Below, in pieces: positions 1-4,205 of a DNA stretch of 5,079 bases (the stretch's first letter is position 1; each line of letters opens with the position of its first letter). The DNA lies in the NCBI GenBank assembly GCA_934667625.1, contig CAKUMH010000017.1, positions 1-5,079 of the forward strand, in the 5' to 3' direction. This DNA comes from an uncultured Elusimicrobiales bacterium (lineage in GTDB: Bacteria; Elusimicrobiota; Elusimicrobia; Elusimicrobiales; Elusimicrobiaceae). Under the pieces are notes generated by a model. It searched no databases, had not been told where the DNA came from, and was given only the letters and a program-made list of their open reading frames with translations. Both the position numbers and the translations under genes were made by a program.

Positions 1-76
1 AGAAGGGTTGCGCTTTGCAATCCGCGAAGGTGGCCACACGGTGGGTGCCGGCGTTGTTACCAAAATTATTGAGTAG
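1..76 (+). CDS. tuf: Elongation factor Tu, 3' end (partial)
   Basis: Only the last 24 codons and the TAG stop (74-76) are in the window; the reading frame starts at base 2. The visible peptide contains RFAIREGGHTVGAGVV and ends VTKIIE, which is the C-terminal beta-barrel (domain 3) end of bacterial EF-Tu. EF-Tu is the cytoplasmic GTPase that delivers aminoacyl-tRNA to the ribosome. The GTPase domain lies outside the window and cannot be checked. A strong terminator follows 17 bases after the stop, so tuf does not appear to be co-transcribed with the S10 operon about 2 kb downstream, although the two are neighbours in many bacteria. Confidence 0.96.
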   Translation, partial: EGLRFAIREGGHTVGAGVVTKIIE

Positions 77-93
77 TTTTTGCAAAACAACCT

Positions 94-121
94 AAAAGGG
101 GCTCGCGAGGGCCCCTTTTTT
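94..121 (+). terminator. Intrinsic terminator after tuf
   Basis: An 11-bp stem (94-104 with 109-119, one U-G pair) closes a GCGA loop, a GNRA-type tetraloop. The stem core is GGGGC/GCCCC, flanked by AAAA upstream and six T downstream (116-121). This is a textbook rho-independent terminator placed just after tuf. The A and T flanks are complementary, so it could also work from the other direction, but no minus-strand gene is seen that would need it. Confidence 0.9.
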
Positions 122-145
122 ATGCCCTTTTGCGCTTCCAGCTCA

Positions 146-173
146 TTGTAGCCTGCCTCTATTTTGGTATAAT
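146..173 (+). promoter_or_regulatory. Sigma-70-type promoter for the lipoprotein pair
   Basis: The -10 box TATAAT (168-173) is a perfect consensus and is preceded by TG plus one base (165-167), an extended -10 element. The -35 candidate TTGTAG (146-151) lies 16 bases upstream and is moderate. Transcription would start near 180, giving a leader of about 20 nt before the ATG at 200. The site follows the tuf terminator directly, so the lipoprotein genes have their own promoter. Confidence 0.72.
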
Positions 174-186
174 ATTTAAAACAGAT

Positions 187-195
187 GGAGGAGAG
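187..195 (+). promoter_or_regulatory. Ribosome binding site that sets the start at 200
   Basis: The sequence GGAGGAGAG is a near-perfect Shine-Dalgarno site. GGAGG (187-191) sits 8 bases before the ATG at 200. An in-frame ATG at 185 overlaps this site and has no site of its own, so 200 is the real start. Confidence 0.85.
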
Positions 196-199
196 AATC

Positions 200-562
200 A
201 TGAAAATCAATTTAATGGCATTTTTGGCTGTTGCCGTCTTGCTGGCGGGTTGTGCGGCCACGGAACAGGGGTACCAACCCATTAACCCCAAGGCCAAGAA
301 CTATGCCGAGGCGTTAAAATCGGCCGATAAATCGTGCCAAGTGGACGCGGATTGCACCACAGTAAACAAGGGTTGCTGCCTGTGCCACGGGAAAGAAGCG
401 GTCAACAAAGCGGCCGCCAAAGCGTTGCAATCCCGTTGGAATAAAGAATGTGCTGACGGCGTATGCACCTTGGAAATGTGCTATGTGGAGCTAAACACGT
501 CCTGCCAAAACGGAACTTGCGTGGGTACGCTTAAACCAATGAAGGATTATTTTGTCAGATAG
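200..562 (+). CDS. Small Cys-rich lipoprotein, first of a tandem pair
   Basis: This 120-residue protein begins with a classical lipoprotein signal: MKIN, a hydrophobic stretch, then LLAGC with the lipidated Cys at residue 18. It should be exported, lipidated and anchored in the cell envelope. A linker (about 19-40) leads to a compact domain with ten cysteines at 46, 52, 59, 60, 62, 84, 89, 94, 102 and 107. Its pattern is C-x5-C-x6-CC-x-C ... AVNKAAA ... C-x4-C-x4-C-x7-C-x4-C. The even cysteine number and exported location suggest up to five disulfides; metal binding through the CCxC cluster is also possible. From memory it resembles a family of uncharacterised exported bacterial proteins with DxDC, GCCxC, AxNK and CxNGxC motifs; this was not searched. 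No catalytic motif is visible and the function is unknown. The next gene is its paralogue, 12 bases downstream. Confidence 0.88.
   Translation: MKINLMAFLAVAVLLAGCAATEQGYQPINPKAKNYAEALKSADKSCQVDADCTTVNKGCCLCHGKEAVNKAAAKALQSRWNKECADGVCTLEMCYVELNTSCQNGTCVGTLKPMKDYFVR
395..414 (+). repeat. 20-bp direct repeat shared by the two paralogues
   Basis: Bases 395-414 are identical to 758-777 in the neighbouring gene and encode the shared EAVNKA segment. A shorter 12-base match codes for EMCY in each gene. This is a trace of tandem gene duplication, not an independent mobile repeat. Confidence 0.85.
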
Positions 563-574
563 GGGGAAAATGAA

Positions 575-922
575 ATGAAGAAAGTATTGCTTTTAGTTTG
601 TATGGCTGCGGGAGCGGCCGCTTGTGCTACCGGCGGCGCCGGGATTAATGCTGTTCCGGCCAAGCTGACCAAAGCCGTTGCGGTGGCGGACAAAACCTGC
701 CAAACGGATGCGGATTGCGTGGCCGTGCAGAAAGGGTGCTGTCCTTGCGCGGGGTTTGAAGCGGTCAACAAAGCGGCTGCCGCCCGGATTCAGCCGGTGT
801 TTGAAAAGGCCTGTGAAAATGGCGGCTGCACGCGCGAAATGTGCTATACGCGCATTACCACCGCCTGCGTCAACCGGGTTTGCACAGGAACGCTGATTGC
901 GCCCAAAGCGGTTGTTAAATAA
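575..922 (+). CDS. Small Cys-rich exported protein, second of a tandem pair
   Basis: This 115-residue paralogue of the preceding gene has a signal peptide (MKK, hydrophobic stretch to about residue 16). Cys17 follows AAA, a weaker lipobox than its neighbour's, so lipidation is likely but not certain; a further Cys9 lies inside the signal. The domain cysteines fall at 42, 48, 55, 56, 58, 80, 85, 90, 98 and 103, each exactly four residues earlier than in the first protein. The two therefore align without gaps over 70 residues (38-107 here), with 41 identities by hand count (about 59%). The first copy's final CQNGTC is CVNRVC here. AGGGGG (561-566) lies 8 bases before the ATG at 575 and overlaps the upstream stop, so the two genes form one operon. 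No clear terminator follows. Function is unknown. Confidence 0.87.
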   Translation: MKKVLLLVCMAAGAAACATGGAGINAVPAKLTKAVAVADKTCQTDADCVAVQKGCCPCAGFEAVNKAAAARIQPVFEKACENGGCTREMCYTRITTACVNRVCTGTLIAPKAVVK

Positions 923-964
923 CTTTTAACGAGGCGTTGGGGAAGACGAACGATTCATCTTTTC

Positions 965-992
965 TTGAAAAACAGAAAAAAACGTATATAAT
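965..992 (+). promoter_or_regulatory. Promoter for the 262-residue protein, possibly leaderless
   Basis: TTGAAA (965-970) and a perfect TATAAT (987-992) are separated by 16 bases. The expected start site, about 7 bases past the -10 box, is base 999, the A of the ATG. Either the mRNA is leaderless, or this promoter starts slightly elsewhere and translation relies on readthrough mRNA from the upstream genes. Confidence 0.68.
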
Positions 993-998
993 AGGAGT

Positions 999-1787
999 AT
1001 GAACAAACATTTTGTTACTATTATAGGGCTTCTTTTTCTCTCCGTTTCCTGCGGAGCGTGGGAGTTTGTGCCCGGCGAGGTTGTGCGCGACCCGGGCCCC
1101 GTATCCAGGCAAATAAAGGACCCGAATGGCGCTTCTTGCGCCGAACTGTTGGTTGATACGGAATTAACCGTGTCGTTTGAAGCAGGGATATTGGGCTTTT
1201 GCGCAGAGCCCGAGAAAACTCCTACGGGATACCGCATCTTTTTGCCATCCCAGTCCAGAAAACTCCTTTTGTCAGCCCCGGGCTTTAAAAGCATTTTCTG
1301 GTGGTTTGATATACCGTCGGAACGCAGTGTGTTTAGTGCAGGTTCCGTGCAAGAGGGCCGGGTGTATCGCGCCTCACTTTCTTCTACAGGAAAAGAGCCG
1401 GAAGCATCTCTTCAAACAGTGGTTTGGGGAAAAGTAATGCCGAATTCCTTTAACTTGGCGGCTCTTGCGGAAACCGAGGATCACGCACCCCAATTGTGGA
1501 TTCATACCGATTTGCCTTTTGCCTGGATTGAAAGCCGATTTTTACGTAAAGGCACGTATCAAGTGGTAAATAAGGACGCGGCGCCTTATGTTTTGCGTAT
1601 TCTTGGGAAAAACTCCTTTGCCCAGGTATGGCAGGGCGATAATGTGCAAACGGAGGATATGGCCCCCACGGAGCCGTTGCGATCGCATACGGTGTATGAA
1701 TTGGAACTGTTTTGGAGCGAGAAGCCGCTCTCCGAAGACGTGAAAAATTCCCTGCGTACCAGGTTGACGCCCCTTACCCAGAAATAA
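999..1787 (+). CDS. Exported or lipoprotein-like protein of unknown function
   Basis: This is a 262-residue protein with an N-terminal signal: MNKH, hydrophobic residues 5-16, then SVSC. Cleavage before Cys18 would make it a lipoprotein, but the lipobox has Ser at -3, so ordinary signal-peptidase cleavage is also possible. Residues 30-128 carry a spaced pattern: D-PNG--CAEL (41-50), FE-GI-GF (60-67), a GY-IFLPS strand (77-84), SRKLLLSAPGF (86-96) and EGRVYRASL (119-127). From memory this resembles the beta-rich N-terminal module, sometimes annotated PEGA-like, of exported Bacteroidetes proteins; no search was run. Cys47 and Cys68 could pair. The remainder (131-262) is Trp-rich, probably beta-stranded and not recognised. 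AGGAG (993-997) lies only one base before the ATG, too close for a normal ribosome site. No other start retains the signal peptide. It is probably envelope-located; its role is unknown. Confidence 0.8.
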   Translation: MNKHFVTIIGLLFLSVSCGAWEFVPGEVVRDPGPVSRQIKDPNGASCAELLVDTELTVSFEAGILGFCAEPEKTPTGYRIFLPSQSRKLLLSAPGFKSIFWWFDIPSERSVFSAGSVQEGRVYRASLSSTGKEPEASLQTVVWGKVMPNSFNLAALAETEDHAPQLWIHTDLPFAWIESRFLRKGTYQVVNKDAAPYVLRILGKNSFAQVWQGDNVQTEDMAPTEPLRSHTVYELELFWSEKPLSEDVKNSLRTRLTPLTQK

Positions 1788-1790
1788 TTT

Positions 1791-1815
1791 AACGCCCGCA
1801 TTAAATGCGGGCGTT
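1791..1815 (+). terminator. Hairpin after the 262-residue gene, weak terminator
   Basis: A perfect 10-bp stem (1791-1800 with 1806-1815) closes a five-base TTAAA loop three bases after the stop codon. The downstream tract is CTCGT, not poly-T, so it is not a standard intrinsic terminator. It may still mark or stabilise the 3' end, possibly together with the adjacent palindrome. Confidence 0.5.
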
Positions 1816-1817
1816 CT

Positions 1818-1833
1818 CGTACGCGCGCGTACG
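1818..1833. repeat. 16-bp perfect palindrome CGTACGCGCGCGTACG
   Basis: The sequence equals its own reverse complement over all 16 bases. It lies 9 bases upstream of the S10-operon -35 box and 2 bases after the preceding hairpin. It could be an operator-like protein site upstream of the promoter, or a second RNA hairpin (6-bp stem, CGCG loop) helping to end transcription from upstream. The sequence alone does not decide. Confidence 0.6.
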
Positions 1834-1842
1834 GCAAAAAGC

Positions 1843-1871
1843 TTTACAAACCCCTGTGTATATAGTACAAT
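1843..1871 (+). promoter_or_regulatory. S10 operon promoter
   Basis: TTTACA (1843-1848) and TACAAT (1866-1871) are separated by the optimal 17 bases, each one mismatch from sigma-70 consensus. The predicted start is near 1878. This is the best promoter upstream of rpsJ and gives a 5' leader of about 210 nt. Confidence 0.82.
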
Positions 1872-1877
1872 ATATAC

Positions 1878-2088
1878 AAGCGAATTTTAGGCGTTGTGCA
1901 AATCATGCGGAACAGGTGAACCCCGCTCAAATTTGTATAGCGCAAAAGCCCGCTAATTTAGTATAATAAAATGTACTGAATTAGAAGTTAGGCAGGAAAT
2001 TCCACACCGGCTCGTCGGAGAAACGAGACGGGGGAGGAGTTTCTGCCGAATAATTTTTTGTTAAAAAACATTTAAGGAAAACCAAAAA
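1878..2088 (+). promoter_or_regulatory. Structured 5' leader of the S10 operon
   Basis: This gene-free stretch folds by hand into three domains. Domain I: 1880-1887 pairs with 1929-1936 (8 bp, two G-U), enclosing a bulged GC hairpin (1907-1910 and 1915-1916 with 1921-1926, TGAA loop). Domain II: 1953-1963 pairs with 1974-1984 (11 bp, one G-U, 10-nt loop). Domain III: 1991-1995 and 1997-2003 pair with 2036-2047 (12 bp, one bulged G, one U-G). Inside it, 2007-2009 and 2011-2015 pair with 2023-2027 and 2029-2031 around one G-A mismatch, with a 7-nt loop. Six T follow at 2054-2059. In E. coli, ribosomal protein L4 (the third gene here) represses the S10 operon through a leader of similar length. 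An equivalent role is inferred. No convincing leader peptide is present. Confidence 0.62.
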
Positions 2089-2433
2089 ATGGCAGAAAAA
2101 ACAGAAAAAAAGGCTAAAATTCTTAGCCAAGAAAGAATCCGCATTAAATTGCGTTCTTATGACCACCGCATGTTGGACGCCTCTGTTTCCCGCATCGTGG
2201 AAACGGCCCAAAAAACTGGCGCCATCGTGGCAGGTCCTGTTCTTCTCCCGGTTCGGATTAAGAAGTACACTGTGCTTCGCTCTCCCCATACCGATAAGAA
2301 AAGCAGAGAACAATTTGAGATGCGTATTCACAAAAGACTCATTGATCTGAAGAGCCCCACCTCCAAAACGGTTGACGAACTCATGAAATTGGATTTGCCC
2401 GCCGGCGTGGATGTGGCCATTAAAAGCAACTAA
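2089..2433 (+). CDS. rpsJ: Ribosomal protein S10 (uS10)
   Basis: S10 is a 30S head protein that also acts as NusE in transcription antitermination. The core begins at about residue 15 (ERIRIKLRSYDHRMLD). It continues through VETAQKTGAIVAGPVLLPV (37-55), YTVLRSPH (60-67), REQFEMRIHKRLIDL (73-87) and the closing KTVDELMKLDLPAGVDV. Length is 114 residues, against about 102-103 usually, because of a Lys-rich N-terminal extension of about 11 residues. No later Met before residue 28 could shorten it. The residue after GPVLLP is Val where Thr is usual. AAGGA (2074-2078) lies 10 bases before the ATG. It is the first gene of the operon, 17 bases before rplC. Confidence 0.97.
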   Translation: MAEKTEKKAKILSQERIRIKLRSYDHRMLDASVSRIVETAQKTGAIVAGPVLLPVRIKKYTVLRSPHTDKKSREQFEMRIHKRLIDLKSPTSKTVDELMKLDLPAGVDVAIKSN

Positions 2434-2450
2434 CAGGAAACTGACAGAAT

Positions 2451-3242
2451 ATGACTGAAGAAATCAAAAACGCTGCTGGTGCCCAAGAGGCAACCCCCGT
2501 TGCTGAAGCGGCCAAAGCAGAAACTGTCAAAGAAGCTCCGGTTACGTTTCGTTTTGTAATCGGCGAAAAAGTGGGCATGACCCAGCTCTTTGATGAAAAA
2601 GGCAACCTTCACGGTGTATCCGTTGTTAAAGCGGGTCCGTGCAAAGTTGTACGTGTCAGAACCCAGGAAAAAGACGGCTACAACGCCGTTTGCGTGGGTT
2701 TTGGCGAAGTGAAAGAAAACAAACTCAACAAACCTGAACTCGGTTATTTCAAAAAAGCCAATGTCGCTCCGGTCAAACACATGAAAGAATGCCGTGTGGC
2801 CGATGTGAACGGTTTTGAAATTGGTCAAGTCATTTCACTCGATAAAATTTTCAAACCCGGCGACTATGTGGACGTGCAGGGAAAAATTAAAGGCCACGGT
2901 TTTGCCGGCGCGATGAAACGCCACGGCTTCGCCGGCCAGGCTGATTCCCACGGTGCGTCTGACAGATGCCGCGCTCCGGGTTCCTTAGGCTCCCGCCGCT
3001 CCTTGGGTAAAGTGCTTTCTGGTCAGCGCATGGCCGGTCACTATGGCACCACCACCCATACCGTAGCCAAGATTGAAGTCGTCAAAGTGGACAACGAAAA
3101 CGGTCTCTTGTTCCTCAAAGGCTCCGTGCCGGGCGCCAGAGGCTCTATCGTCTCCGTTTTGGAAACTTCCAAATACAAAAAACACTATGTGGCGCCGCAG
3201 CAGCATAAAGTGTCTGCTTCCAAAGCCGCCAACAAGAAGTAA
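2451..3242 (+). CDS. rplC: Ribosomal protein L3 (uL3) with N-terminal extension
   Basis: L3 is an early 23S rRNA-binding 50S protein whose central loop reaches towards the peptidyl-transferase centre. The core begins at about residue 35 (FVIGEKVGMTQLF). The family signature is at 134-157 (FKPGDYVDVQGKIKGHGFAG, then AMKR), with Ile146 where Ser or Thr is usual. RAPGSLGSRRS (174-184) and KGSVPGARGSIVSV follow. Length is 263 residues against roughly 205-215 usually. The excess is an Ala/Glu-rich tail of about 33 residues at the N-terminus plus a short Lys/Ala C-terminal tail. No ATG, GTG or TTG lies between 2451 and the GTG inside the conserved KVGMT motif, so the tail is genuinely encoded. His197 in MAGHYG occupies the place of E. 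coli Gln150, the PrmB methylation target. AGGA lies 12 bases before the start. Confidence 0.97.
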   Translation: MTEEIKNAAGAQEATPVAEAAKAETVKEAPVTFRFVIGEKVGMTQLFDEKGNLHGVSVVKAGPCKVVRVRTQEKDGYNAVCVGFGEVKENKLNKPELGYFKKANVAPVKHMKECRVADVNGFEIGQVISLDKIFKPGDYVDVQGKIKGHGFAGAMKRHGFAGQADSHGASDRCRAPGSLGSRRSLGKVLSGQRMAGHYGTTTHTVAKIEVVKVDNENGLLFLKGSVPGARGSIVSVLETSKYKKHYVAPQQHKVSASKAANKK

Positions 3243-3254
3243 GGACTTTGACCT

Positions 3255-3887
3255 ATGGAAACTAAAGTTTTAGATATTAAAGGAAAAGAAAAAGGGACCT
3301 GCGCTCTGCCGGACAGCTTGTTTGCCGTCAAAGCCAACCCGACCTTCTTGCACGAAGTCATCACGGCCTTTTTGGCCAACCAGAGAAGCGGCACCGCTGA
3401 CGTGAAAACCCGCAGCGAAGTGTCCGGCACCGGCAAGAAACCGTGGAAACAGAAAGGCACCGGCCGCGCCCGCCAGGGCAGCTTGCGCGCCGTTCAGTTT
3501 CGCCACGGCGGTATTGCTTTCGGGCCGACCCCGCACTCCTACCGCCAAGAGCTTCCGGCCGCTAAACGCCGCACCGCTTTGGCGATGGCTTTGTCTACCA
3601 AGCTCGCCGAAGGCAATTTGGTGGTGTTGGACTCTTTGACCTTCAAAGAACCCAAAACCAAAGCCTTTGCCGCCGTTTTGGAAACCTTGTCTGCCGGCCG
3701 CAAACCGTTGGTGCTTGACAACTTTGCCGATGCCAACGCCGCTTTGGCCTGCCGCAACGTGGAAGGTTTAACCCATATCCCGACGCAGGACATCAACGCC
3801 TACGTGGTGCTCAACAGCTCCAAAGTCATCTTGACCAAAGACGCCGTTGAAAAACTGTGCGACACCTTCGCCAAGGAGGGCAAATAA
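3255..3887 (+). CDS. rplD: Ribosomal protein L4 (uL4)
   Basis: L4 binds 23S rRNA, and its long loop lines the exit-tunnel constriction. The loop is seen at about 45-95: KTRSEVSGTGKKPWKQKGTG (51-70), then RARQGSLRAVQFRHGG and AFGP. This is the most conserved part of the family and includes the KPW-QKGTGRAR region where macrolide-resistance changes map in other species. Length of 210 residues is normal. The C-terminal half (about 105-205) is the variable globular part, with a hydrophobic NLVVLDSLTF strand. In E. coli, L4 is the autogenous repressor of this operon, making it the first candidate ligand of the leader at 1878-2088. AAGGA (3241-3245) overlaps the rplC stop, 9 bases before the ATG. 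The stop codon overlaps the rplW start by one base. Confidence 0.97.
   Translation: METKVLDIKGKEKGTCALPDSLFAVKANPTFLHEVITAFLANQRSGTADVKTRSEVSGTGKKPWKQKGTGRARQGSLRAVQFRHGGIAFGPTPHSYRQELPAAKRRTALAMALSTKLAEGNLVVLDSLTFKEPKTKAFAAVLETLSAGRKPLVLDNFADANAALACRNVEGLTHIPTQDINAYVVLNSSKVILTKDAVEKLCDTFAKEGK
3873..3879 (+). promoter_or_regulatory. Ribosome binding site inside rplD that sets the rplW start
   Basis: AAGGAGG lies within the last codons of rplD, 7 bases before the ATG at 3887. It rules out the longer in-frame start at 3857, which lacks such a site and would add ten residues unlike any L23. The stop/start arrangement is TAATG. Confidence 0.88.
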
Positions 3888-4183
3888 TGTCCCGCACGTA
3901 CGAAACGCTTAAAAAGCCCCTTTTGACTGAGAAAAGCCTCATTGAAAGAGATACGCACAACCGCTACGGCTTTGTCGTAGCCAAAAATGCGTCCAAGGGC
4001 GAAATTAAAACCGCGGTGGAAAAAATCTTTAACGTAACCGTTACCAAGATTAACACCATTTCCGTCACGGGCAAGACCCATCGCATGGGTCGCTTTGAGG
4101 GAAAAAGACCCGATTACAAAAAGGCCTTTGTTACCTTGAAAGAAGGCGATAAAATCGAAGTGGTGGAAGCCACTGCGAAGTAG
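3887..4183 (+). CDS. rplW: Ribosomal protein L23 (uL23)
   Basis: L23 binds domain III of 23S rRNA at the exit-tunnel mouth, where trigger factor and SRP dock. The 98-residue protein starts MSRTYETLKKPLLTEKS, the usual N-terminal pattern (I--P--TEKS), followed by YGFVVAKNASKGEIKTAVE (24-42). KINTISVTGKTHRMGRF marks the extended loop, and DYKKAFVTLKEGDKIEV closes the domain. Length is typical. The ATG overlaps the rplD stop by one base (TAATG), implying translational coupling and balanced L4 and L23 synthesis. The gap to rplB is 22 bases. Confidence 0.97.
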   Translation: MSRTYETLKKPLLTEKSLIERDTHNRYGFVVAKNASKGEIKTAVEKIFNVTVTKINTISVTGKTHRMGRFEGKRPDYKKAFVTLKEGDKIEVVEATAK

Positions 4184-4205
4184 CTGAAAGGAGAAACTAC
4201 TAACT

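Noticed and set aside
185..199. Upstream in-frame ATG giving MEERI before the first lipoprotein
   Set aside because: It overlaps the Shine-Dalgarno sequence of the ATG at 200, has none of its own, and would put charged residues before a normal lipoprotein signal.
570..578. ATG at 570 as the start of the second lipoprotein gene
   Set aside because: It reads ATG AAA TGA, a two-codon frame. The ATG at 575 opens the signal-peptide frame with proper spacing from AGGGGG.
914..930. GTTAAA/TTTAAC inverted repeat after the second lipoprotein gene
   Set aside because: A 6-bp, mostly A-T stem with no following T run is too weak to call a terminator.
926..1294. Minus-strand open frame of 122 codons, and a similar one at 1981-2331
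   Set aside because: Both lie antisense to better-supported features: the signal-peptide gene, and the S10 leader with rpsJ. Neither shows a ribosome site or recognisable motifs.
1905..1919. Tiny ORF (ATG, four codons, TGA) in the S10 leader as a leader peptide
   Set aside because: It has no ribosome binding site, is only four codons long and lies within a predicted stem region. A two-codon ATG at 1971 is equally unconvincing.
1962..1967. Perfect TATAAT that could be a second S10-operon promoter
   Set aside because: No acceptable -35 box lies 15-19 bases upstream, and the sequence forms part of the stem and loop of leader hairpin 1953-1984. The promoter at 1843-1871 is much better. A minor start near 1974 cannot be excluded.
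3857..3886. Longer rplW start adding ten residues
   Set aside because: AAGGAGG at 3873-3879 is placed for the ATG at 3887, and the resulting N-terminus fits L23.
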